Virus record (IMG/VR): IMGVR_UViG_3300032182_000307
Location: 1-30,947 of that record
Reading direction: 5' to 3' (one strand)
From: a virus
Length of the DNA: 30,947 nucleotides
The notes beneath the pieces were generated by a model. It had not been told where the DNA came from. It worked only from the letters and a program-made list of their open reading frames with translations, and searched no databases. Position 1 is the stretch's first letter. The number at the start of each line of letters is the position of its first letter. The position numbers and the translations under genes were made by a program. This document shows positions 19,843 through 26,856 of this stretch, piece after piece.

Positions 19843-20988
19843 TCACTCAGTAATGGTGAAGGCGGTGGTCACGAAGTCCTTATTCAGGTTCGCGAAACCG
19901 GCGTACAGCTGCCAAATCAGGATGATGAAGCGGCTGAAGTCGTCGTTGTTGTTGATCAGCACCTGAGCGTTCGGGCCGCCGATACCAACACCAACTGCCT
20001 GAGGACCGAAGAACAGGCCAGCAGGAGTGGTACGACCAGCAACCGCGCCGGAACCATCGCCAATGTCAACAGTTGCAGTCTTGCTGGGGAAGTTAGTGGA
20101 CTCGAAGAAGCGCACACCCTCGAACACGAAGCCGGAAGGCATGACGGGCTCACCAGCCACGAACTGAGCCTGGCCATACTGACCACCCTGATACAGAGCA
20201 GCGTTAGGAGCGGTCATACCCATCAGAGGGTTGGGGGCGCCCATGCCAGGATAACGAGCCACTTCGCGGAAGCCCTGGTCAGCACGCAGGTCCTTCATGA
20301 AGGAAGGATCAGCGATACAACGGTAGTAACCGTCTTGGAACACAGGAACGTTGCGCTTACGCAGGCTCTTGACAACGTTCAGGAGGTCAGTCTTGACGTT
20401 GAACTTGAAGCGCTCTGAGGCGTACTCGGTAGCGGTGTATGCACTAACGGTGACACCAGTCTTGGTGTGATCGTTGGGATAGTAGTAACCGCCTTGGGTG
20501 TCGCCGGACTGGCCACGAGACTCAGCCTTGAACAGCTCGTCCAGGAACACACGATCGCGCCAACGACGGTAGTCGTCGAGCAGGGTCAGCGAACCGATGG
20601 ACTGGTGGAACATGTTGAGGTTCCCGGTGTCCAGCAGGAGACGCTGAGCGGTCATCAGGGTCTCGCGAGCAATCTTGAAGGTGCTCGGGAGATTGGTGTT
20701 GTTCGGATCCGCAGGGCCGGTGTACTCACGCAGAGACACAAGCACCTTGTCCTTGACGATCGAACGGCTGTTGGCAGTACCGATCGTTTGGTCTTGGGTA
20801 CGCTCGCGGCTGGTCTTCGTACCGGGGTTACCGAAGAAACGGTAACGATCCAGCTGCACGGTTTGACCAGGCTGCTTTGTGAAGTCGTGGACTACGACGG
20901 GCTCGCAAGCCATCTCCACGACATAAGCCGGGTGGGGGCGGTACAGTTCCGCACCCAACAGCTTGGGAAAGTCGTTATCGATGAACAT
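19843..20988 (-). CDS. Major capsid protein
   Basis: A 381-residue protein: FIDNDFPKLLGAELYRPHPA at the start, then VVHDFTKQPGQTVQLDRYRF, RSIVKDKVLVSLREYTGPAD and STFKIARETLMTAQRLLLDT. These match the plan of N4-gp56/DUF4043-like HK97-fold capsid proteins, with an N-arm, a long spine helix in the middle (ATEYASERFKFNVKTDLLNV, VKSLRKRNVP), then VFQDGYYRCIADPSFMKDLR, a typical peripheral-domain phrase. It is followed by a Gly-rich loop region and AGFANLNKDFVTTAFTITE. Order after portal and scaffold, size, GC-rich codons, its own promoter and leader hairpins all support a highly expressed capsid gene. The family name is from memory. Confidence 0.85.
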   Translation of the reverse strand: MFIDNDFPKLLGAELYRPHPAYVVEMACEPVVVHDFTKQPGQTVQLDRYRFFGNPGTKTSRERTQDQTIGTANSRSIVKDKVLVSLREYTGPADPNNTNLPSTFKIARETLMTAQRLLLDTGNLNMFHQSIGSLTLLDDYRRWRDRVFLDELFKAESRGQSGDTQGGYYYPNDHTKTGVTVSAYTATEYASERFKFNVKTDLLNVVKSLRKRNVPVFQDGYYRCIADPSFMKDLRADQGFREVARYPGMGAPNPLMGMTAPNAALYQGGQYGQAQFVAGEPVMPSGFVFEGVRFFESTNFPSKTATVDIGDGSGAVAGRTTPAGLFFGPQAVGVGIGGPNAQVLINNNDDFSRFIILIWQLYAGFANLNKDFVTTAFTITE

Positions 20989-21024
20989 AATGATTTCTCA
21001 GCTAAGTTTTAAGCGCTGATACTT

Positions 21025-21064
21025 GAGGACAAAAATCCTCTAAATATGGAACTATTCATTCCAT
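21025..21064 (-). promoter_or_regulatory. Two leader hairpins before the capsid gene
   Basis: GAGGA/TCCTC (21025-21029 with 21036-21040, 6-base loop) and ATGGAA/TTCCAT (21046-21051 with 21059-21064, 7-base loop). With a start of transcription near 21066 the second hairpin would sit at the very 5' end of the mRNA, where such stems often protect messages from decay. Neither is followed by a T-run on the minus strand. Confidence 0.5.
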
Positions 21065-21072
21065 TACAAAAA

Positions 21073-21081
21073 ATTATAGCA
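21073..21081 (-). promoter_or_regulatory. Extended -10 promoter of the capsid unit
   Basis: The minus strand reads CATTGCTATAATTTTTTG: TGC plus a perfect TATAAT (21073-21078), the extended -10 form that does not need a -35. TTGATA lies only 9 bases upstream, too close to be a -35. Predicted transcription start near 21066 gives a leader of about 78 bases. Confidence 0.6.
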
Positions 21082-21102
21082 ATGCTTTATCAACTGGGTT
21101 AT

Positions 21103-21363
21103 TTAAGCCTCAGGATTTACGAACTGTCCGTAGCCCAGGTTGTACCCACCGATCATGTTGCCAGGGGAATAAGGACCTGAGTTCACGACACCCATAGGAC
21201 GCATTGGGTTCAGCAATCCGTCAGGGGGCTGAAGAGCAGGATTGGCAGCAGCAATCTCAGGATTGATCGGCGCTTCAGCAGCTGCTTGAGCGGCGGCCAT
21301 CTCGAGCATTGCTTTTGCAGCCATGGCCTTGTCAACGGCCTTCTTAGCTTTACTGTTGTCCAT
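21103..21363 (-). CDS. Small Ala/Pro-rich protein before capsid gene
   Basis: An 86-residue protein: a Lys/Ala-rich helix (NSKAKKAVDKAMAAKAMLEM, then AAAQAAAEAP) followed by a Pro/Gly/Asn-rich probably disordered half (PDGLLNPMRPMGVVNSGPYS, GGYNLGYGQFVNPEA). Its ATG overlaps the previous stop (TAATG). The make-up (helix plus flexible tail, next to capsid and scaffold) could fit an assembly helper or minor capsid protein. No family recognised. Confidence 0.7.
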   Translation of the reverse strand: MDNSKAKKAVDKAMAAKAMLEMAAAQAAAEAPINPEIAAANPALQPPDGLLNPMRPMGVVNSGPYSPGNMIGGYNLGYGQFVNPEA

Positions 21364-21797
21364 TACTTTTTACCCTTGTCATATGATTGGGGGAGAGCAC
21401 CCAGCATCAATTGACCTGTGGGGCGCATGTTTTTCATCAGTTCGTACTGATTACTGGTGTTGATCTGGTTCTGCACCATCTCGGCAGTGCTCAACATCCC
21501 AGGAGCCAGAAGGCCATTGCGGGGAAGAGGTGAGCCAGGGAGATTGAGCTTGAGATAAGAATTATCCAAGTCCCGAGGCATGGGAGGGAGAGGATTATCC
21601 GCTTCACCAATCTTTGGATCGGGGTCCTGTGCACGTGCGAAGGCATACTCATCAATGTTCCCTGCCTGTACCTGACGTGCAGTATCTCCTGCACCAAACT
21701 GAACTAAGCCTGGAGCACCAATAGGTCCGCCTGCAGTACCGATAGCCGCAAGAAAATCATCTGCCCGCTGCCTAGCTCCCGCTTTCTTGTCTTTCAT
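21363..21797 (-). CDS. Hypothetical protein of the capsid unit
   Basis: A 144-residue protein (KDKKAGARQRADDFLAAIGT, then LVQFGAGDTARQVQAGNIDE, YSYLKLNLPGSPLPRNG-like text and MVQNQINTSNQYELMKNMRP). Pro, Gly and Asn rich, few hydrophobic stretches, probably largely disordered apart from short helices. It is the first gene after the terminator at 21801-21829, yet the sequence between has little room for a promoter, so it may be read by leak-through or from an unseen promoter. Function unknown; overlaps the next start. Confidence 0.68.
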   Translation of the reverse strand: MKDKKAGARQRADDFLAAIGTAGGPIGAPGLVQFGAGDTARQVQAGNIDEYAFARAQDPDPKIGEADNPLPPMPRDLDNSYLKLNLPGSPLPRNGLLAPGMLSTAEMVQNQINTSNQYELMKNMRPTGQLMLGALPQSYDKGKK

Positions 21798-21800
21798 AGT

Positions 21801-21829
21801 AAAAAAATAGGGGGCAGTTTCCTACCCCC
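21801..21829 (-). terminator. Strong rho-independent terminator after the scaffold gene
   Basis: Minus strand: GGGGGTAG, loop GAAA, CTGCCCCC, then TATTTTTTT. An 8-bp stem (one G-T wobble) capped by a GNRA-type tetraloop and followed by a T-run is a textbook terminator. It separates the terminase, portal and scaffold genes from the capsid unit. Confidence 0.9.
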
Positions 21830-21855
21830 ATTTTAAACTTAGTTAAGTTTGGAGA

Positions 21856-22866
21856 TCACTCCATCACCAGGAGCTTGTTGCGGAACACCTCAGGGGTCTG
21901 CTGAGCAGAGTTCAGGTAGCGCCAAGCGTTGCTGGGGTCGCGGTCAGCCAGGTTGCCAAAGCTGTTCCAGAAGTCGCCAGCGTTGGCAGGAGCCTGGGGC
22001 TGGGGAGGAACGGGCATCTGGGGACGCTCAGGAGCGACTTGCTGAGGAGCGGCAGGCTGCTGCTGTTGGAACTGTTGACCAACAGTCATGCGAGGGGCCT
22101 GGACTTGCTCATCGGGGATCGGATGAGGACCGTTCTCGCCGAAGAACTCACAGGTGTAGTCAGCAAGGACGTCAGGATCAGTCAGGATGGCCTCATAAGC
22201 TTTGTGCTCATTGGACAATTCCTGGAGAAGCTCACAAGCTTGGACGAGCTGCTGATTGGTTTGAATCAGAGCGTCCTCGACGTCACAGGCGTACTTGTTG
22301 ACGATCGCTGCAGCATCAGGGCCGAAGTGATCAATAACCTCAAGACTTGCTTCGCTTACTCCGTTGGCCCGCAGCTGATCCGGAGTAATCTCCAGAGAAG
22401 TTAGGGAAGAGTCGTTGGAGAATGCCTGGTTGTTGTTGATCGAAGGCGTATAGGTCTGCGCTGCCGGGTTGCTGAACTGGGTTGTTTGTTGGGAACCGTA
22501 GCTGGCCGGGTCGATCGCTGGACTCTGAGTCGATTGTTGACCCAGGGACGGGAATTGGACGGGTGAACTCAGGAGCCCCACCACCCGATTGAACGCCTCC
22601 TTGTAAGGGTTCTCCGCTTGTTGGGGAGCCTGGTACTGCTGGGGGCTGTACTGAGTAGGGGTTGAGACCGGCGCTTGGGCCGTCCCCATCTGGGCCTGCA
22701 TTTGCGGGGCTGGGGCCGTTGCCTGCTGATAAGGCGCCACCCATTGGGAAGTCGTTGAAACCGCCGGTGCCTGCGCTGCCGTCTGGGCCGGAGCCGCGTA
22801 GCTGCTCGGTTGGGTCGGGGATACTTGGGGTGCCGATTGGGTCGGCATTGCGGTATCGGCCTGCAT
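21856..22866 (-). CDS. Probable scaffold/assembly protein, dual-coded 5' half
   Basis: A 336-residue protein between portal and capsid genes. Residues 1-155 are Gln/Pro/Ala-rich and disordered-looking, with one helix (NPYKEAFNRVVGLLSS, about 87-102). Residues 160-245 are helical (EVIDHFGPDAAAIVNKYACD, VEDALIQTNQQLVQACELLQ, ELSNEHKAYEAILTDPDVLA). A Gln/Pro-rich stretch follows, and the end is a conserved-looking FWNSFGNLADRDPSNAWRYL. Helical core, disordered flanks and place are typical of scaffolds. The ATG at 22866 is well supported by AAGAGGTAACTT directly before it, so the 527-base overlap with the portal's 3' end in another frame seems real. Not identified by any specific motif. Confidence 0.75.
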   Translation of the reverse strand: MQADTAMPTQSAPQVSPTQPSSYAAPAQTAAQAPAVSTTSQWVAPYQQATAPAPQMQAQMGTAQAPVSTPTQYSPQQYQAPQQAENPYKEAFNRVVGLLSSPVQFPSLGQQSTQSPAIDPASYGSQQTTQFSNPAAQTYTPSINNNQAFSNDSSLTSLEITPDQLRANGVSEASLEVIDHFGPDAAAIVNKYACDVEDALIQTNQQLVQACELLQELSNEHKAYEAILTDPDVLADYTCEFFGENGPHPIPDEQVQAPRMTVGQQFQQQQPAAPQQVAPERPQMPVPPQPQAPANAGDFWNSFGNLADRDPSNAWRYLNSAQQTPEVFRNKLLVME

Positions 22867-24598
22867 AAGTTACCTCTTTTTGTAGGCTTTCGAGTGTGCG
22901 ATAAAGGAAGGGGGTGAGATCAAGTCTCGGATCCGCAGCCATCGGAAGATTTGGTTGCTGCGGATGTGGTGTCCGCATTTCTTGATTGATTAGATCAATG
23001 AATGCGGAGTAAGCCCTCTGTACTTCCCCTACCACACGGAATGGGAAACCGGAGAGCATGCCCGCGATCTCGTCATCCGTTTTAGAAGGGAATAGATACT
23101 TCAGTGCTTCAATGCTATCAACACCTAACTCTTGCAAGTTTCTGGTGAAGATAGACTGGTTGAGTTTATCCTGTGTTGTGTCTTCATACACAGGACCCAT
23201 CCAGCGCCAAAGGACAGTTCTATCACCATCTGGTGCAAGTCCTAAGACACCTGGAGGAAGCTCCTCCGTTTCGATGGCCTCATCAATAGCTGCTTGAAGT
23301 TTCTGCTCGTATTTAGCTTTCTGTTTATCGTATTTTTCAAGAGCTTTATCGTCTGGATCCTCGGGAAGTTCTGGATACTTGATGTTCTTTGCGTAAGCAA
23401 GAGACTTACGGAAAATCTGCTCTTCTTGGAAGATAATCAGCTCGAGGCACCTACAGATGCCGTAGGTATAAAGCTGAAGACACTTCTTCTTAGCAGTGGC
23501 GCTGACCCGACCATAAGCAGACTTGTACTCAGTCGCGGTGACATTGGTAATGCTGAGGTCATCGATGCCACCCAAGGCAAGGCGAATCTCACTACGCAGT
23601 TGCTCGGCATAACGGGCCTGGTCAGTGCTAACAGCATTCGGTGTGATGAAACCGACGCGATCGGTTGGCTCCAGGTTGGCGATGACCCTGGGGACACGCA
23701 TACCAGAACCAGGCTTCCCGACGTAACCGGGAGATTGACGGGTGATCGGGTCCTGCTTGTATGTCGAACTGGATAAAGAGAACTCAGACTCGAAGCCAGA
23801 TTGGCTTGAGATGCTGGGGCGCTGGCCAGGGGTGTCTTTGTCGTACTCGACGATGTCTTGCTTAGGCCGCGACGACAGCAACGTCGGGTTGCCGAAGAAC
23901 GAGAGGTTGGCGCGGATATTTTTTACCATCTCGTCGTGAGCAACGATCTGGTTCGCCATCCACTCAAACTCACCAGAGCCGTCAGTACCGAAAGCGTCTG
24001 GATTGTTTAGGACCTCAACACAAGGGATGAACTCCATTGTGTTTTTTAAAGTCTTCTTATCAGTAAATGCGTACTCCAGGTCAGGGTTATCGAAGCCGAT
24101 CTCCTGCTCACTGTGCTGCTCTTGAATCTCCGTGGCGGTGATCCTCAGGCGCATGTAACGCTTATCAGTACTCAGGCCGACGCCCTGGAAACCTTTCTTG
24201 GATTTGACCTTATATGGATAGATAATGATGACTTCTTCTAAGTCACCTTCGGGAGAGTAGTAAGTGCGGTAAGAATCGCGATCGAACCAATAAATACGAT
24301 AAGTTTTCTGAGTTGGTCGGATATAGAACAGTCCCTTACCGTAAGCCAGGAAACGATCCCAGATGGAGTCGAGCCGAGCATCAAGCTTGTTGAATTTGAT
24401 GACTTGCTGGACGAAGTCATAGCGCTGTGAACCGAAGTTGTCCTGCTGCGGGTAGAACTCGACACCCTGCCGAATCCCAAACATCTTCATTTGGGACAGG
24501 TGCGCGTTCACCAACATGGTGTCCGCAGGGCCTGTACTGTCGCGAGAGACTACCGACTTAAGGATAGACTCAAGTTGTGATTTAGCACTATCGCCCAT
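22340..24598 (-). CDS. Portal protein
   Basis: A 752-residue protein between the large terminase and the scaffold. The N-terminal part (MFGIRQGVEFYPQQDNFGSQ, RLDSIWDRFLAYGKGLFYIR) and a helical stem-like stretch (QARYAEQLRSEIRLALGGID, TEYKSAYGRVSATAKKKCLQ, LYTYGICRCLELIIFQEEQI) fit podovirus-size portals, as does a crown-side helix pair (QKAKYEQKLQAAIDEAIETE). It forms the dodecameric DNA channel and vertex for packaging. Residues 578-752 are Gly/Pro/Ser-rich and share their DNA with the scaffold start; they end in RSKRSKS. Name rests on place, size and helical pattern more than on a fixed motif. The ribosome site is weak. Confidence 0.82.
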   Translation of the reverse strand: MGDSAKSQLESILKSVVSRDSTGPADTMLVNAHLSQMKMFGIRQGVEFYPQQDNFGSQRYDFVQQVIKFNKLDARLDSIWDRFLAYGKGLFYIRPTQKTYRIYWFDRDSYRTYYSPEGDLEEVIIIYPYKVKSKKGFQGVGLSTDKRYMRLRITATEIQEQHSEQEIGFDNPDLEYAFTDKKTLKNTMEFIPCVEVLNNPDAFGTDGSGEFEWMANQIVAHDEMVKNIRANLSFFGNPTLLSSRPKQDIVEYDKDTPGQRPSISSQSGFESEFSLSSSTYKQDPITRQSPGYVGKPGSGMRVPRVIANLEPTDRVGFITPNAVSTDQARYAEQLRSEIRLALGGIDDLSITNVTATEYKSAYGRVSATAKKKCLQLYTYGICRCLELIIFQEEQIFRKSLAYAKNIKYPELPEDPDDKALEKYDKQKAKYEQKLQAAIDEAIETEELPPGVLGLAPDGDRTVLWRWMGPVYEDTTQDKLNQSIFTRNLQELGVDSIEALKYLFPSKTDDEIAGMLSGFPFRVVGEVQRAYSAFIDLINQEMRTPHPQQPNLPMAADPRLDLTPFLYRTLESLQKEVTYAGRYRNADPIGTPSIPDPTEQLRGSGPDGSAGTGGFNDFPMGGALSAGNGPSPANAGPDGDGPSAGLNPYSVQPPAVPGSPTSGEPLQGGVQSGGGAPEFTRPIPVPGSTIDSESSDRPGQLRFPTNNPVQQPGSADLYAFDQQQPGILQRLFPNFSGDYSGSAAGQRSKRSKS
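22872..22878 (-). promoter_or_regulatory. Ribosome-binding site that fixes the scaffold start
   Basis: AAGAGGT on the minus strand, 5 bases before the ATG at 22866 (AAGAGGTAACTT-ATG). It lies inside the portal reading frame and supports true dual coding rather than a shorter scaffold. Confidence 0.7.
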
Positions 24599-24612
24599 TC
24601 TGTTTGTTAGGT

Positions 24613-24810
24613 CTACTGATCAATATCGTAACCAGCTTCTATACGTTTGAAAGTAATGACTCCGTCCTCAGCTTCAACATCAAAGCGTTCATTGGGTTGA
24701 AGTGAGAGGTCGTGGCACAACTCATCCGGTAGAGGGATGACAGCAGAACCATAAGCATCTTGCTCAAGCTCCACTTCGTAGTAGCTGGGTGACATCGCGT
24801 TTGAATACAT
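24613..24810 (-). CDS. AbrB/MazE-like small protein
   Basis: A 65-residue protein: YEVELEQDAYGSAVIPLPDE, then LCHDLSLQPNERFDVEAEDG and VITFKRI. The strand-P-LPxEL-xxLxLxPxxxxxV-xxDGxIxxKR order is that of swapped-hairpin AbrB/SpoVT/MazE DNA-binding proteins. No toxin gene is next to it, so it is unlikely to be an antitoxin. Lying between large terminase and portal, it may regulate late genes or be a packaging accessory. M1 (24810) and M6 (24795) are both possible starts; neither has a good ribosome site. Confidence 0.72.
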   Translation of the reverse strand: MYSNAMSPSYYEVELEQDAYGSAVIPLPDELCHDLSLQPNERFDVEAEDGVITFKRIEAGYDIDQ

Positions 24811-24823
24811 ATAGTTTAAATCG

Positions 24824-26347
24824 TCAATACTCTAACTCCAATTTGCCTCTAGTCATTAGTCCATTACAAAGCCAGACCAGAGCGTCAACACAGTCATCGT
24901 GAGAGCTAACTCCAAAGTTAACAATCTCATCCTGAAGTGCCTGGAATTTCCTATATTTATTAAAGGTGATCTTCCGCTGTTCGAAGAGACCCATGATGCC
25001 ACGGAAGCGAGCAACCTTGTCTCCACGGAATCCTTTGACCGGATGCCAGTTCACGTTGTAAAGACCGTGTTCACCTTGACAGATACGTTTAAAGTCTGCC
25101 TCCAGTGATGCCTGGTAGGCCACAGCTTCTGACCAAACCTCGATACTGCTACCTGTAGGGAAATATTGATCTTTTTCTTTGTGTACAACACCCCACTCTT
25201 CCATCATCTCCATTAAGGCTTCTAATTTTTCAAGGTTTCCCATGATGCGAAGTCTCTTACAATCAATGATGTGTATCTTCCCTCCCACTCGCCCTCCCAT
25301 CACGAAGACCGTATAGTCGTTTCGTTCTCTGACACCTGCAGAAAGATCGACCCCGATTCCTAAAGTATCGAATTGAGTGGCGATTTCACCTTTGACGATC
25401 AAATCAGGAGAAAGAGAAAGTTCGCTGGTTTGAACGACCTGATTTTGGTACTGGAAAGAAAAAGCGATTGGGGCTTGGCGACGCCGGTCGCGCAAATAAT
25501 CGAGCGACCACATTTCTGGCCAATACGATTGCTCATCTCCGTTCTTGTCTACGGAAATGGCTGATTGGACGATTTGCACCCAGTTGTTGGCTGGAATGAA
25601 CGTGGAGTTATGAATGTCGTCATGGCGGAAGCGGGTGCCAAGACAGATCGCACGACCACCCTCAAACATCGTCGGAACAATAACTGAGTTCCAGTTATCT
25701 TCCATGGCTTGCCGGATATCACGGTTTTTGATGTCATCCGCACTCTTGATGGCGTCATCAATGATGCAAAGGTGTGAACGCTTCGAGGTCACCGCACCCT
25801 TGAGACCTGCACAACAGACCGTGAACTCTTCTTCACCTGCTGTCCGGATCCCGGCGAACTTCCAATCAATACTCCAATATTCATTTGAATTGATTCCCTT
25901 TGCGATCTTAACGGTGGGAAAGATCTCCTTATAAGTCTTACTCTCCTCAATGATCCTCTTGATTGCTGCGCTCTTGGGTCGTGCCACATCAACCGTGTAG
26001 GAGATGTAGAGGATTTTCAAAGGTTTTTTCGCCAATGCATGAACACCAACAGCCCAGGCTGTGTACAAACCTAAGATCGTGGATTTCGCACTACCGCGTG
26101 GCGCCAGGATATCGATATTTGGTCCACCGATACCAATTAGACATTCAGAGTCTTCACCAGTGCAAAGATACTTATGCCATTCCTTATGGTGCGTAGCAGG
26201 GGGCTTATCACCGACTACATCACAAAAATAAGCAAAATCCTTACGTGCACGTTCGATATCAATGTTCGACGTCTTCTTTACAACGCGCTGCTGAGCGGCA
26301 GCTCGTGCTGTGCGTCGATACACACTATAGATACTTGTACCTGCCAT
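24824..26347 (-). CDS. terL: Terminase large subunit
   Basis: The ATPase-nuclease motor that packages DNA into the procapsid. Numbered from an upstream TTG at 26353, the Walker A-like APRGSAKST is at 84-92, Walker B CIIDD at 196-200 and the coupling motif CLGTRF at 237-242. The RNase H-like nuclease shows D336 (GIGVDLS), E409 (VWSEAVAYQ) and D487/D490 (SSHDDCVDAL). About 507 residues is a normal length. I chose the ATG at 26347 over the TTG two codons before it. The gene lies 23 bases after the probable small subunit and 13 bases or so before the AbrB-like gene. All key residues are intact. Confidence 0.96.
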   Translation of the reverse strand: MAGTSIYSVYRRTARAAAQQRVVKKTSNIDIERARKDFAYFCDVVGDKPPATHHKEWHKYLCTGEDSECLIGIGGPNIDILAPRGSAKSTILGLYTAWAVGVHALAKKPLKILYISYTVDVARPKSAAIKRIIEESKTYKEIFPTVKIAKGINSNEYWSIDWKFAGIRTAGEEEFTVCCAGLKGAVTSKRSHLCIIDDAIKSADDIKNRDIRQAMEDNWNSVIVPTMFEGGRAICLGTRFRHDDIHNSTFIPANNWVQIVQSAISVDKNGDEQSYWPEMWSLDYLRDRRRQAPIAFSFQYQNQVVQTSELSLSPDLIVKGEIATQFDTLGIGVDLSAGVRERNDYTVFVMGGRVGGKIHIIDCKRLRIMGNLEKLEALMEMMEEWGVVHKEKDQYFPTGSSIEVWSEAVAYQASLEADFKRICQGEHGLYNVNWHPVKGFRGDKVARFRGIMGLFEQRKITFNKYRKFQALQDEIVNFGVSSHDDCVDALVWLCNGLMTRGKLELEY

Positions 26348-26370
26348 GCACAAAGCATAGCGTAAGGATC

Positions 26371-26856
26371 CTACGATTCTTCTTGCAAAATCTTAGTCCA
26401 GACGCCCATCGAGGCCTCCTGGAGTGGACCTTCAATCGGATCATCACGGAAGATCGTTAACATCTCACGAAGTGCACGATCAGCACCAGCAAGAATCAAA
26501 CCTTGCTTGTCCATCAATACCTTCTCATCATTCAACTGCTTGATCGAACCACGCAGTTCCTTCTGCATCATTGCGATGCGTGATGTACCCATATCTTGCT
26601 TCACCATCCCCATGTCGATCGCATCTCGCAACTTGGAGATGTCCATCGTCATGTGATCAATTTCCATCTCCAGAACAGCAGCAAAATCCCGCTTCTTAAA
26701 GTTCTCCGTAGACCACTCGTCACATTCGACGATTGTTCCGGTGAACCCCAGGAAACGGGCGTACAGATAGATCTGGATGGGTGTTCGGGCTCTTTTGCAA
26801 AAAGCTAGAAAGGATTCACGGTCTTTGTCGGTTAGTTCGTGAATCCAATCAATCAT
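26371..26856 (-). CDS. Probable terminase small subunit
   Basis: A 161-residue, nearly all-helical protein directly upstream of terL. The N-terminal half (LTDKDRESFLAFCKRARTPI, QIYLYARFLGFTGTIVECDE) could hold a helix-turn-helix for DNA recognition. The second half is a long charged helix (AAVLEMEIDHMTMDISKLRD, MMQKELRGSIKQLNDEKVLM) suited to the ring oligomer of small terminases, ending in a short linker (DDPIEGPLQEASMGVWTKIL). The name is from position and fold type, not a fixed motif. It overlaps the preceding repeat-protein gene as ATGA. Confidence 0.7.
   Translation of the reverse strand: MIDWIHELTDKDRESFLAFCKRARTPIQIYLYARFLGFTGTIVECDEWSTENFKKRDFAAVLEMEIDHMTMDISKLRDAIDMGMVKQDMGTSRIAMMQKELRGSIKQLNDEKVLMDKQGLILAGADRALREMLTIFRDDPIEGPLQEASMGVWTKILQEES

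Noticed and set aside
20467-21012. Plus-strand open frame of 181 codons opposite the capsid gene
   Set aside because: It lies almost wholly antisense to the capsid gene, whose GC-rich C-ending codons leave the other strand free of stops; its protein is low in normal fold patterns and it lacks a ribosome site.
21058-21096. TTGATA/TATAAT as a full -35/-10 promoter before the capsid gene
   Set aside because: The spacer is only 9 bases; the extended -10 form explains the site better.
21849-22301. Plus-strand open frame of 150 codons opposite the scaffold gene
   Set aside because: Composition is a mirror of Gln/Pro/Ala codons on the other strand; no ribosome site and no coherent protein pattern.
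23294-23776. Plus-strand 160-codon frame inside the portal gene, with a hydrophobic start
   Set aside because: Fully antisense to well-formed portal helices; the hydrophobic start mirrors Lys/Glu codons of the portal coiled coil.
24613-24810. Toxin-antitoxin system based on the AbrB/MazE-like protein
   Set aside because: Neighbours are portal and large terminase; there is no toxin-sized gene beside it.
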